This document shows, in pieces, positions 27,003 to 35,100 of a stretch of DNA of 64,000 nucleotides; position 1 is the first letter of the stretch, and every line of letters begins with the position of its first letter. The position numbers and the translations under genes were made by a program. The DNA comes from JAVBOW01 sp031550125. Its GTDB lineage: Bacteria > Bacteroidota > Bacteroidia > Bacteroidales > Rikenellaceae. The notes under the pieces are model-generated. The model was not told the origin of the DNA and ran no database searches. It was given only the letters and a program-made list of their open reading frames with translations. The stretch covers positions 1 to 64,000 of the forward strand of contig JAVBOW010000002.1 in NCBI GenBank assembly GCA_031550125.1, read 5' to 3'.

Positions 27003-27418
27003 ATCGAAGCATTTTAGGTTAGTGAGGTTTTATTTAGGTTTATTCATTGCACATTTCTGAATGCAGGCAATAATTTTCTCTCGCCGCCGCTCGGGAGTTG
27101 TCGAAAATTATTAAAATCAGGCCAAATATGCCGGAAAAAACAGCGTTTTTCCACTAATACAAATTTAACCCAACCCGCAATTCGCTTGTTATTACTTATT
27201 TACACAAAACAATCCAACTCAGGCGGTTAATTGAGGTTATTTTTCAAGACACCCTTCATAACGCCACCTACACGCAACACATCCAAATGGTTAACGGGCT
27301 AACGCAACCAAATATTGTCACAATATAAGGACTTTTTTGCTAATTATTAATACTATTAAGAATATTTTTATCCCTAAAATACAAATTACGAAAAAATTTA
27401 AGCGGCCGAAAGAGCGAA
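27003..27418 (-). other. AT-rich leader region of the fasciclin/SusCD operon
   Basis: This 416-base region has no plausible gene. It lies upstream of the 18.6 kb operon and downstream of tatC, which is on the same strand. It is much more AT-rich than its surroundings. It holds a candidate -7 box (27160-27167) and, just downstream of it, a short hairpin (27133-27152). No strong terminator for tatC was found, so read-through into the operon is possible. No regulator gene (ECF sigma, anti-sigma or hybrid two-component) is nearby. Confidence 0.6.
27160..27167 (-). promoter_or_regulatory. Candidate -7 box for the fasciclin/SusCD operon
   Basis: On the minus strand the bases read TAAATTTG, matching TAnnTTTG. 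Transcription would begin near 27154 and leave a ~150-base leader before the ATG at 27002. No well-spaced -33 TTTG was found, so this is tentative. Confidence 0.3.
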
Positions 27419-28237
27419 TTAACCCATCCTGCGCCTTTTACCCACCCTCTCCGCAATGACAATCCCGTATTCGTAGAGTAAATATAGGGGCAATCCGACC
27501 AATATCATACTGAAAAGGTCGGGCGGAGTTATGGCCGCCGACAGAACGGCGAGCAAAATTATCGCGTGGCGGCGGTAGCGACGCATCATCGGGGCCGTGA
27601 CGATACCCATACGGGCGAGGAACCACACCAGAAGCGGCAGCAGGAAGACGAATCCGCAAGCCATCGATACGGTAAGGACCGTATAGAGGTACGAACCCAC
27701 GTCTATCATGTTGGTTATGGAATCGCTCACGACGTAACCCGCCAGGAAATCCACAGAAACCGGCGCTATCACGAAATATCCGAACGCCAATCCCGTGAAA
27801 AAACAGAGCGATATGTACATCACCGCCTTGTTGCTGCCTTTGCGTTCGCCGGGAGTTAAAGCCGGGGAGACGAAACGCCATAACTCCCATAATATATAAG
27901 GTAAGGCTATGGACATTCCGGCCCAGAGCGACACGCTCAGGTGCAGGCCGAATTGTCCTCCGAGCGAAGTGTTTATTATGTTAATCGGACTGCCGTTGAT
28001 CTTGAGTTCGGCCGCGCCGGCCACATCGGAGAGCCAGGCGAAAAACCTGTTCGTGGGGAAATCGGGCGACTGCGGACCCATGAGCAGAGTATCCACCACG
28101 AATCCCTTGCAAAGAAAAGCCGCGGCGGAGGCGACCAACAGCGCCGCCGCGCCCCTCAAAAGATGGGGACGCAACGAATCGAGATGCTCCAGGAAAGTCA
28201 TCTCCTGGGCCGACGGCTTATCGATCGGGCCTGGCAT
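27419..28237 (-). CDS. tatC: Sec-independent protein translocase subunit TatC
   Basis: The polytopic receptor of the twin-arginine translocase, which recognises the RR motif of folded cargo. It has 272 residues with six predicted transmembrane segments. The family signatures MTFLEHLDSLRPHLLRG at the N-terminus and the central LWRFVSPALTPGERKGS are clear; the Glu in the latter segment is normally important. An internal Met at 28201 is an alternative start closer to the family norm. It is 37 bases downstream of tatA. No tatB-like second gene is seen, which fits the minimal TatAC systems of Bacteroidota. Two likely Tat substrates are encoded within 5 kb. Confidence 0.95.
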   Translation of the reverse strand: MPGPIDKPSAQEMTFLEHLDSLRPHLLRGAAALLVASAAAFLCKGFVVDTLLMGPQSPDFPTNRFFAWLSDVAGAAELKINGSPINIINTSLGGQFGLHLSVSLWAGMSIALPYILWELWRFVSPALTPGERKGSNKAVMYISLCFFTGLAFGYFVIAPVSVDFLAGYVVSDSITNMIDVGSYLYTVLTVSMACGFVFLLPLLVWFLARMGIVTAPMMRRYRRHAIILLAVLSAAITPPDLFSMILVGLPLYLLYEYGIVIAERVGKRRRMG

Positions 28238-28274
28238 CGTTTAACCGCGCTGGCAGTAAAAGGACGGAAGTACG

Positions 28275-28469
28275 TTATTTTTTATCGGACTCCTCGTCTT
28301 TCCCCTCGGACGCTTCGCCGTTCATGGCGTCCTTGAACTCCTTTACGCCCCGCCCCATGCCGCGCATGAGTTCGGGGATCTTCTTACCGCCGAAGAAGAT
28401 AAGTATCAGTGCAGCAATCAGTATGATCTGGGCGGGGCCGAAAACGCCCAAAGGCAGGATGGTCATCAT
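28275..28469 (-). CDS. tatA: Sec-independent protein translocase subunit TatA
   Basis: A 64-residue pore-forming subunit. One transmembrane helix (residues 5-26, VFGPAQIILIAALILIFF) is followed by the TatA hinge FGGKKIPEL, an amphipathic helix (MRGMGRGVKEFKDAM) and an acidic/basic tail. The open frame extends upstream to 28604, but the Met at 28469 begins right before the membrane helix. The TATATTTG box at 28495-28502 on this strand lies about 25 bases upstream and supports it. The next codon is also Met (28466). It is the first gene of a tatA-tatC operon. Confidence 0.93.
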   Translation of the reverse strand: MMTILPLGVFGPAQIILIAALILIFFGGKKIPELMRGMGRGVKEFKDAMNGEASEGKDEESDKK

Positions 28470-28494
28470 AGCGACAGAATGGTATAGTGGAATA

Positions 28495-28502
28495 CAAATA
28501 TA
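28495..28502 (-). promoter_or_regulatory. Candidate -7 box for tatAC
   Basis: On the minus strand the bases read TATATTTG. The spacing to the tatA Met at 28469 gives a ~20-base leader, and the site lies inside the longer upstream reading frame, which argues against the longer start. Confidence 0.45.
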
Positions 28503-28570
28503 AAAATTATCGCGCAAAATAATCCGGAAACCGCCAAATTTAACAGCCCCGGAAATATCGCGTAAAGACG

Positions 28571-28682
28571 GGTCGGTCTCAATTATGTGTCGGACGCACG
28601 CCATGCACCGCGTCGTTGTCGTAAGGAGTAGCGCTTCCTTGAGTCGCGCATCTTGACGCCAACATGTTTTTCAGGCAGATAC
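28571..28682 (-). repeat. Dispersed intergenic repeat, copy 1
   Basis: This is a copy of the repeat family best seen at 62636-62757, in opposite orientation. Shared blocks include GACGCACGC-ATGCA-CGCGTCG, CGTAAGGAG-AGCG, and CGCCAACATGTTTTTCAGGC. It lies in the 306-base divergent region between tatA and the membrane-protein gene at 28776, outside both candidate promoters. The remainder of that region is promoter sequence, with no gene. Confidence 0.65.
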
Positions 28683-28753
28683 CAAAGACGCCGCGGCATA
28701 TGCCAATGAAACAAACTTCTTTTGGAATAGAACGTTTGTTGCGGAAAAAATAT

Positions 28754-28761
28754 TATATTTG
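28754..28761 (+). promoter_or_regulatory. Candidate -7 box for the 28776 gene
   Basis: TATATTTG matches TAnnTTTG and lies 14 bases before the ATG at 28776. TTTG at 28735-28738 is a possible -33 element with short spacing (15). Confidence 0.4.
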
Positions 28762-28775
28762 GGCAAATTTCAACC

Positions 28776-29279
28776 ATGAACACTATAACCCTCTCACCCG
28801 CCCTGACGCTGCGTAAAAGCGCGGCATGGCTTTGGGCCGCGGCTTTCGTGGCCGGCAACATCCTGTTTCCCCGCCTCTGCCATATCGTACCCGAAGGAGG
28901 CAAGATAATGTTGCCCATAATGCTGTTCACCGTAATAGGCACGGTGCGTTTCGGCCTCTGGTGCGGCCTTTTGACCGCCATCGCCTCGCCCCTTGCAAGC
29001 GTAGCCATCTTCGGCATGCCCACGGGCGACATACTGACGGCCGTGTTCGTCAAATCGGTGGCGCTGGCCCTCGCCTTCGGATTATGGAGGGAGTGGAAAG
29101 GCGGATATTCCGTAGCCGCGCTGCTTTTGCTGGTGACAGGTTGTCAGGCGGCGTGTTTCCCGCTGGAGGGTGCGTTGCTCTTCGGCATGCAGGCTTCGTG
29201 GCACGACCTTGCCATCAGCTGGCCCGGCATGCTGCTTCAGTTCGTCTCTGCCGTCACCGTTGTAAAATATTGGAAGTAA
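28776..29279 (+). CDS. Small integral membrane protein, possibly ECF-transporter S-component-like
   Basis: A 167-residue hydrophobic protein with about five membrane segments (AAWLWAAAFVAGNILFP, IMLPIMLFTVIGTVRFGLWC, LLTAIASPLASVAIFG, SVALALAFGL, SVAALLLLVTGCQAACFPL). The short inner-membrane architecture, small residues in the first helix and conserved Pro/Gly positions resemble S components of energy-coupling-factor transporters. No signature is decisive, so this is a weak call. It lies four bases before the Tat-exported DUF362 gene and probably forms an operon with it, which hints at a joint role in a redox or cofactor pathway. Confidence 0.6.
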   Translation: MNTITLSPALTLRKSAAWLWAAAFVAGNILFPRLCHIVPEGGKIMLPIMLFTVIGTVRFGLWCGLLTAIASPLASVAIFGMPTGDILTAVFVKSVALALAFGLWREWKGGYSVAALLLLVTGCQAACFPLEGALLFGMQASWHDLAISWPGMLLQFVSAVTVVKYWK

Positions 29280-29283
29280 AGCC

Positions 29284-30234
29284 ATGAACAGACGCGATTT
29301 CCTTAAAGCCATGGCCCTGGCGGGAGCCGCCTCGGTCATCGACCTGAGCGGCGTCGGCAAGGTACTGGCGCAGTCAGGACCCACCGCCAAAGCCGCCCGA
29401 AAGACCACAGGGCCAGATCTGGTGGCCATAATGGGGGGAGAACCGGTGGAAATGCTCAACCGCATGCTGGCCGAGATGGGTGGTATAGGCCGTTTCGTAA
29501 AACCGGGCATGAAGGTGGTGGTCAAACCTAATATAGGCTGGGACCGCAAGCCCGAGCTGGCCGCCAACACCAACCCAGATTTGGTGGGTGCGCTCGTGGC
29601 GCATTGCCTGGCGGCCGGAGCCTCCCAGGTAGAGGTGTTCGACCACACCTGCAACGAATGGAACAACTGTTACGAGAACAGCGGCATCAAAGGGGCCGTA
29701 GAGAAGGCCGGCGGCAAAATGGTTCCGGGCAACGACAAGAGCTACTACTCTTCCGTGGAGCTTCCGAAAGGAGTGAAACTGACCAAGACCGACATACACA
29801 AATCGATACAGGAGTGCGACGTATGGTTCAACGTACCCGTACTCAAACACCACGGCGGGGCCAAGATGTCCCTCTCACTTAAAAACAGCATGGGTATAGT
29901 GTGGGATCGGCAGGCCTTTCACAAGACCGATCTCCAACAATGCATCGCCGACCTGGGTACCTATCCCAAGCGTCCCGTGCTGTGCATAGTGGACGGCTAC
30001 CGGACGATGGTCAAGAACGGCCCGCAAGGCAAGGGAGAGGACGACGTTATGCTGACCAAGGTGCTGTTCGCCTCTACCGACACCGTGGCCGTGGACACCG
30101 CCGCGGTGAAATTCTTCGCGCAAGCCAACCCGGTGACCCTCGACGCCGTAAGCCACATAGGCAACGCCCAGAAACTCGGTCTGGGGAGATCCGACATAGA
30201 AAAGCTCAATGTCAAAAGGATAAAATTGGGATAA
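29284..30234 (+). CDS. Tat-exported DUF362 domain protein
   Basis: A 316-residue protein with a textbook twin-arginine leader, MNRRDFLKAMALAGAASVID, cleaved near KVLAQS, so it is predicted to be exported folded. The mature part is a DUF362 domain: KPGMKVVVKPNIGWDRKPE, AGASQVEVFDHTCNEW, CDVWFNVPVLKHHGGAKMSL, SLKNSMGIV, DTVAVDTAAVKFF. DUF362 proteins are often adjacent to ferredoxins and are thought to bind a cofactor or iron-sulphur cluster, but the reaction is not established. There is no C-terminal ferredoxin here. The gene is close to tatAC and to the 537-residue polyferredoxin, which fits a Tat-dependent redox system. Confidence 0.88.
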   Translation: MNRRDFLKAMALAGAASVIDLSGVGKVLAQSGPTAKAARKTTGPDLVAIMGGEPVEMLNRMLAEMGGIGRFVKPGMKVVVKPNIGWDRKPELAANTNPDLVGALVAHCLAAGASQVEVFDHTCNEWNNCYENSGIKGAVEKAGGKMVPGNDKSYYSSVELPKGVKLTKTDIHKSIQECDVWFNVPVLKHHGGAKMSLSLKNSMGIVWDRQAFHKTDLQQCIADLGTYPKRPVLCIVDGYRTMVKNGPQGKGEDDVMLTKVLFASTDTVAVDTAAVKFFAQANPVTLDAVSHIGNAQKLGLGRSDIEKLNVKRIKLG

Positions 30235-30294
30235 ACCTTAATTTCATTGGCGATTTCAGGTAGAACATTTTGCTCTGAGTGCCACTTTTTTACC

Positions 30295-30302
30295 TATATT
30301 TG
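30295..30302 (+). promoter_or_regulatory. Orphan promoter-like element opposite tRNA-Thr
   Basis: TTTG at 30269-30272 is followed by a 22-base spacer and TATATTTG at 30295-30302, a good match to the Bacteroidetes promoter. No plus-strand gene follows. A short hairpin (AGCCGAA, 30313-30319, with 30327-30333) lies just downstream, and transcription would continue antisense across the tRNA. Confidence 0.35.
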
Positions 30303-30381
30303 CGGGAAGCAGAGCCGAAATGAAGATTCGGCTATAATAGAAAAACCCTTGGTAACTTTAACATTATCAATGGTTTCTCTG

Positions 30382-30454
30382 AGCCGCAACCGAGACTCGA
30401 ACTCGGGACCTCTTCATTACGAGTGAAACGCTCTACCAACTGAGCTATTGCGGC
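30382..30454 (-). tRNA. tRNA-Thr (anticodon CGT)
   Basis: On the minus strand a complete cloverleaf can be folded. The acceptor GCCGCAA pairs with TTGCGGC, and the D arm is GCTC-AGTTGGTAGA-GC. The anticodon stem TTTCA pairs with TGAAG around loop CTCGTAA (anticodon CGT), and the T arm is CCGAG-TTCGAGT-CTCGG. The 3' CCA is not encoded. The discriminator base appears to be T. CGT reads ACG threonine codons. Confidence 0.95.
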
Positions 30455-30555
30455 GTGTGTTTAGCTTAACGGTCTGCAAATATCGTAATTTTTCGTTAAA
30501 TGCAGCTATCCTTCCTGGAAAATTTTTAGAATACGGCGCAAGGCCCGCCCGATCA

Positions 30556-31482
30556 TCAATCTACGACGCCCGGCACGCGCCCTCCGCCGAGATATGCGGC
30601 GATGGTCTCTACTGGCGCATCCTTGAGTATAACCCGCTTATCGGCGTCCAGCAGGTAAAGGCACGGTATGGCCTTTAGATCGTATACATTGGCCGCCTTT
30701 AACATTCCTTTGCTGTCGTAAGAGTTTATCCATCCGGCAGGATATGCCGTCTTTTGCCATGCGGCAAGGTCGCCGTCGGGATAAACGGCCAGGACTTTGA
30801 CGTCCGGATTAAGCCCTATCGATGGCGTGGCGGCTATAAACTCTTTTACGCGGACGCAGTCGCGGCAATCGGGATTATTGAAAAATAACAGCGTAAAGAG
30901 GCTCCTTATCTGCCGCAACCGTCCCTGACTGCCGTCGGCCATGGTGTACGTGAAGTCAGCGGCCGCCTCTCCCGGCCTGTTGCGCAGGGCTATTTCGAGC
31001 TGGTAGCGCGGGCGCGTTTTATTTATTCCATCCACTTTGTCCGAGGCCACTATGAATTCCAGGAAGGGAATATACAGCTCTTCGTTGCGCGCAGGCGAAT
31101 TGGGGTCGTAAAGATATTTTTCGGCCAACGCGGCCATACGGGCCATAGACGAGCTGTCGGCATCCATAGCCCGCGAAAGCATATCTGCGATAGCCGCCCG
31201 GGCATCCTGCGGGGCGGCTATGCCGAGAGCCTGCGCGTAATCGGCGAAAGCCTGCTCCGTAACATCGTCGTCGGCCACCAGGGCCGTATCGGCAAAATCG
31301 AAATTATCCCAATAGTGGGCCGCCAGATAACCGGCTCTCGCCTGCGGCCCCGCAAGAGCGGCAGGAATGGCAGGCAGGACGAATCGCGCCGGAGCTTCGT
31401 GAGCGGCCTTGCGCTCCCGGCCGCATCCGGCGAAAAGCGCAAGGCAGAAAAAAATCGGTATTCCGGAATAAAGACACTTCAT
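30556..31482 (-). CDS. DUF5106 and thioredoxin-like lipoprotein
   Basis: A 308-residue lipoprotein (leader ends LALFAGC). The N-terminal half (about 40-165: HYWDNFDFADTALVADDDVT) matches the DUF5106 type common in Bacteroidales. The C-terminal half is thioredoxin-like: FTYTMADGSQGRL, then FTLLFFNNPDCRDCVRVKEF with a CxxC pair, and a cis-Pro segment YDLKAIPCLYLLDADKRVIL. The active-site pair is CRDC. A thiol-disulphide or cytochrome-maturation-like role in the periplasm is inferred. It is monocistronic, on the opposite strand to both neighbours' redox genes. Confidence 0.82.
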   Translation of the reverse strand: MKCLYSGIPIFFCLALFAGCGRERKAAHEAPARFVLPAIPAALAGPQARAGYLAAHYWDNFDFADTALVADDDVTEQAFADYAQALGIAAPQDARAAIADMLSRAMDADSSSMARMAALAEKYLYDPNSPARNEELYIPFLEFIVASDKVDGINKTRPRYQLEIALRNRPGEAAADFTYTMADGSQGRLRQIRSLFTLLFFNNPDCRDCVRVKEFIAATPSIGLNPDVKVLAVYPDGDLAAWQKTAYPAGWINSYDSKGMLKAANVYDLKAIPCLYLLDADKRVILKDAPVETIAAYLGGGRVPGVVD

Positions 31483-31669
31483 GTCGCGGCGGGAATATGT
31501 TACCCGTTGTCATGCCCAAATAGCAAACAATACGCCAAATATATGCATATTTTCATCAGGTTGTTTCCCGCCCGGGGCATGCTACGATTTCTATCCGGCG
31601 TCGCAACGCCGTGATAATACTCCAAATAAAGCTCAAATAAGGCGAATTCCGAAAAATACCCGCCAAGGC

Positions 31670-31701
31670 TTGCATAAATCACGCAAAACTATCTAAATTT
31701 G
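31670..31701 (+). promoter_or_regulatory. Promoter of the polyferredoxin gene
   Basis: TTG at 31670-31672, a 21-base spacer and TAAATTTG at 31694-31701 make one of the best Bacteroidetes-type promoters in the window. The leader to the ATG at 31731 would be about 25 bases. Confidence 0.5.
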
Positions 31702-31730
31702 TTAACCGTACACGCATATCACAGCAAAGG

Positions 31731-33344
31731 ATGAACTCCGGCAAGACACTTAAATATATGAGGCGCGCCACGGCGATCGCCATGGGGGGATCGACCCTCG
31801 CGCTATTTCTCGACATCAGGCACTCCCTGCCTGCCGGAATGCAGTTTTTGGCCGAGATGCAGATAGCGCCGCTAATAGTTGCCGGGGCTATCGGCGGATT
31901 GTTGGCCATGCTGTTGCTGACAATGTTGCTGGGACGCCTCTATTGCTCCGTAATATGCCCGCTGGGCATACTGCAGGACGTCGTATTGCGCCTGAAAAAA
32001 TGGTGGCTCACGGCCCGTGGCAAGCGCAAGGCCCTGCGTATGAAATATGGCAAGCCACTCAACATCTTACGTTACGGCGTCCTGGCCTCGGTAGCCGCGC
32101 CATACGTCTTCGGGATGACGCTGCCGTTACTGGTAACCGACCCCTACTCCAACTTCGGGCGCATAGCAACCGGAATATTCCGCCCGGCGACGGTATGGCT
32201 CAACAACCTTGCCGCTTCGGCCCTCAACGCCGCAGGCAACTATTCGATCTATGCCGTGCAGAATCTCGATACCGGCGTCATGGTGACGGTTGCCGCCGCC
32301 GTCGCATTGGCGACGCTGACGGCTATGACGTTGATGCGCGGCAGGCTGTGGTGCAACACAATATGCCCCGTCGGTGCGCTCCTGGGCTTCGTTTCGCGTT
32401 TCGCCATCTTTCGCATACGCATAGACAGCGCCGGATGCAACTCCTGCGGACAGTGCGAGGCGGCATGCAAGGCTTCATGCATCGATCCTGCCACTAAGAG
32501 CGTAGACGCAAGCCGCTGCGTGACATGTTTCAACTGCCTTGGCGTATGTAAAAGAGAGGCCGTTTCGTTCGCGTCCGTCCAGCGCCGCGCGGCGTCGGAC
32601 GCCAGGATAAGGCCGGTAACCGCCATGTCGGCGCCCGATACCTGCAAGCCATACGGAAGAAACGGGGAAGAGTTGTCGGCCGAGGGCCTGGCGCGCCGCG
32701 ACTTCCTCAAAACGGCGCTCATGGGAGCCGCCGCGCTGCCGACCGTAGTGGCGCAGGCCGGAAGCGGCCAACCGTCCGAAAGCCGCAGACGCTACCCCAT
32801 GCCGCCGGGAGCCGTATCGCGCGACAGGTTCGCAAGTCATTGCACAGCCTGCCAACTGTGCGTCACCGCATGTCCGACCCATGTACTGCAGCCTGCGTTC
32901 ATGGAGAACGGCATAACCGGGATAATGCAACCATACATGCGTTTCCGTGTTGAGAGTTTTTGCAATTTCGAATGCAGGAAATGTCTCGAAATATGTCCCA
33001 ACGACGCCCTTGTACCCCTGTCGCTCGATGAGAAGAAACTAACCAGAGTGGGCGAGGCCGTCTTCAAAAGGGGCAAATGCATAGTGGTTACCGAAAACCA
33101 GGATTGCGGGGCCTGCGCCGAGCATTGCCCCACGGGGGCCGTACACATGGTCCCCTATGAAGGCACGCTCACGATCCCCGTGGTGGAACCCGAATACTGC
33201 ATAGGCTGCGGCGGTTGCGAATCGATATGCCCCGTAAAGCCGGAACCTGCGATAACGGTGGCCGGAAACGACCGCCAGGAACAGGCGCTGCCGCCCAAAA
33301 AGGATGAATTCAAGGCCGGCGACACATCCGATTTCGGGTTCTGA
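31731..33344 (+). CDS. Fused membrane/periplasmic polyferredoxin (NapH- and NapG-like) with internal twin-arginine motif
   Basis: A 537-residue iron-sulphur protein in two parts. Residues 1-285 resemble NapH/YccM: membrane helices (about 12-28, 46-68, 113-135, 184-203), the paired motifs CSVICPLG (72-79) and CNTICPVG (208-215), then two [4Fe-4S] motifs, CNSCGQCEAAC (236-246) and CVTCFNCLGVC (263-273). Residues 316-345 carry a complete Tat-type segment, LARRDFLKTALMGAAALP. Residues 371-501 hold four more Cys motifs (CTACQLCVTAC, CNFECRKCLEIC, CGACAEHC, CIGCGGCESIC), like NapG. The internal RR motif suggests that the last domain is moved across the membrane by Tat while the first stays membrane-bound. 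It likely carries electrons from quinol to the periplasm. The partner enzyme is not identified; tatAC lie upstream. Confidence 0.88.
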   Translation: MNSGKTLKYMRRATAIAMGGSTLALFLDIRHSLPAGMQFLAEMQIAPLIVAGAIGGLLAMLLLTMLLGRLYCSVICPLGILQDVVLRLKKWWLTARGKRKALRMKYGKPLNILRYGVLASVAAPYVFGMTLPLLVTDPYSNFGRIATGIFRPATVWLNNLAASALNAAGNYSIYAVQNLDTGVMVTVAAAVALATLTAMTLMRGRLWCNTICPVGALLGFVSRFAIFRIRIDSAGCNSCGQCEAACKASCIDPATKSVDASRCVTCFNCLGVCKREAVSFASVQRRAASDARIRPVTAMSAPDTCKPYGRNGEELSAEGLARRDFLKTALMGAAALPTVVAQAGSGQPSESRRRYPMPPGAVSRDRFASHCTACQLCVTACPTHVLQPAFMENGITGIMQPYMRFRVESFCNFECRKCLEICPNDALVPLSLDEKKLTRVGEAVFKRGKCIVVTENQDCGACAEHCPTGAVHMVPYEGTLTIPVVEPEYCIGCGGCESICPVKPEPAITVAGNDRQEQALPPKKDEFKAGDTSDFGF

Positions 33345-33359
33345 AAATCCTTGCGGTTA

Positions 33360-33407
33360 TATAACGTCTGCGCCCCAAACCGGAAGGCTTGGGGCGCAGA
33401 CGTTATA
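33360..33407. terminator. Bidirectional intrinsic terminator
   Basis: Nineteen-base perfect arms (33360-33378 with 33389-33407, core CGTCTGCGCCCCAA) and a 10-base loop lie between the convergent polyferredoxin (+) and rng (-) genes. The A/T ends of the arms provide a short T run in either direction. Confidence 0.8.
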
Positions 33408-33424
33408 AATCAGACCAACACTCA

Positions 33425-34978
33425 CTAAACCAACTCCAGCCCCTGATCGTCGAGGAACTTTGTCTCTACGAATCCGGTAGACTGGTCGGAGGTAATATTT
33501 ATCCTGCAGCGGTATTTGAGCATCCATTTAACCCTTATCGACGGAAATCCCGTCCTGAGGAATGTGGCTACATAGGGACTTACCTTCAGGGTTATGTGCT
33601 TTATTTTCCTGTCGGAGACGAAATACGCTATCTGGTTCTCTATCTGCTGCTCGAGGAGGATCGACGGCACTATGGTCCCGGTGCCGTGGCACGTGGGGCA
33701 TGTCTCCTGCACTTCGGGGGCAGCTTCGGGCCTCACCCGCTGACGTGTTATCTGCATCAGCCCGAATTTGGACAGGGGCAGTATGGTGTGTCGCGCACGG
33801 TCGGCCGACATGAATCCCTGCATCTTATCGTACAGGGCCTGCCGGTTGTCGCCCTTGTGCAGATCTATAAAGTCTACCACTATGATACCACCCATATCTC
33901 GCAGGCGAAGCTGGCGGGCTATCTCGGCGGCGGCCATGAGGTTGCAATCCATTGCGTTCTGCTCCTGATCGTCGCTTCCTTTGGCGCGGGCTCCGCTGTT
34001 GACGTCTATTACATGGAGGGCCTCGGTGTTCTCCAATATGAGGTAAGCGCCCTTCTTGAGGGATACGTATTTGGCGAATAGCGACTTTATCTGTTTCGAT
34101 ATGTCGAAATGGTCGAATATAGGATCTTTACCTTTATAGAGCTTTACTATCTTCTCCTTTTCGGGGGCTATGGACTTGATATATTCGCGCGTCTCCTCGT
34201 ATGTGGCCTGGTCGTTGGTCACTATGGACGAGAACGACGCATTCAAAAGGTCGCGTATGATAGTTGCCGTGCGATTCATCTCGCCCAGCACGAGGGTCGG
34301 CGGCGTTGCGGCCTCGCCGTTGCGTATCCGCTCCATAGCTCCGTCCCAGCGATGCAGCAGGCTGGTTATATCCTGCGATATATCCTCGTCCGTCTTGCCC
34401 TGGGCGGCGGTGCGTATTATCACGCCGAAATTCTTGGGCAGCAGCGAATCGGCTATCTTCTTAAGCCTGCGGCGCTCCTCGTTGGAGCGTATCTTCTGCG
34501 ACACCGACACCTTGTTGGTAAAGGGTATCAGCACCACGTGGCGTCCGGCCAGCGAAATGTCGGCCGTAAGGCGTGGCCCTTTGGTAGAGATAGCCTCTTT
34601 GGCTATTTGCACCAGGATGGGTTGGCCGGAGGCTATATGCGAGGCTATCTTGCCGCTTTTGCCTATCGGCGGATCCATCTTCACAGACTCCACCTTCATC
34701 CCTTTCTTTTTGGCTATCAGTCCCGAAAGCAGTTTATGTTGGGTGGTGAACTGCGGACCCAGGTCGAGGTAGTGGATGAATGCGTCCTTCTCTGCGCCGA
34801 CATTCACAAAAGCGGCGTTCAGGCCGGGCATGATCTTCTTGACCTTGCCCAGGTAGATGTCACCTACGGCAAAACCCGTCTTGCAGCGCTCGGTGTTGAG
34901 CTCCACAAGCTGCTTGTCCTCTATGAGAGCTATGGTTACCTCGTTCGAGGTGACATTTATTATTAATTCCTTGTTCAT
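33425..34978 (-). CDS. rng: Ribonuclease G/E family endoribonuclease
   Basis: An endoribonuclease acting on rRNA precursors and mRNA; 517 residues from the Met at 34978. The open frame reaches 35089, but MNKELIINVTSNE is the family start. The S1 domain (about 35-130) is in GDIYLGKVKKIMPGLNAAFV. The catalytic aspartates lie in VIDVNSGAR (about residue 309) and IVVDFIDLH (about 352). The zinc-link CPTCHGTG, needed for dimerisation in RNase E/G, is intact. There is no long C-terminal scaffold, so it is RNase G-sized. A terminator-like hairpin lies between it and the small-protein gene upstream. Confidence 0.95.
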   Translation of the reverse strand: MNKELIINVTSNEVTIALIEDKQLVELNTERCKTGFAVGDIYLGKVKKIMPGLNAAFVNVGAEKDAFIHYLDLGPQFTTQHKLLSGLIAKKKGMKVESVKMDPPIGKSGKIASHIASGQPILVQIAKEAISTKGPRLTADISLAGRHVVLIPFTNKVSVSQKIRSNEERRRLKKIADSLLPKNFGVIIRTAAQGKTDEDISQDITSLLHRWDGAMERIRNGEAATPPTLVLGEMNRTATIIRDLLNASFSSIVTNDQATYEETREYIKSIAPEKEKIVKLYKGKDPIFDHFDISKQIKSLFAKYVSLKKGAYLILENTEALHVIDVNSGARAKGSDDQEQNAMDCNLMAAAEIARQLRLRDMGGIIVVDFIDLHKGDNRQALYDKMQGFMSADRARHTILPLSKFGLMQITRQRVRPEAAPEVQETCPTCHGTGTIVPSILLEQQIENQIAYFVSDRKIKHITLKVSPYVATFLRTGFPSIRVKWMLKYRCRINITSDQSTGFVETKFLDDQGLELV

Positions 34979-35100
34979 AAAACAGATCTGCTGGCGCCTG
35001 GCGCAGCCGATAGAGTTCAAACCAAACCCGTAACCAATGACGCGTCCCGGGGGACGGTCTGCGGAACAGGCGCTGTCGCTCGACAACATCCTAAAAATAA

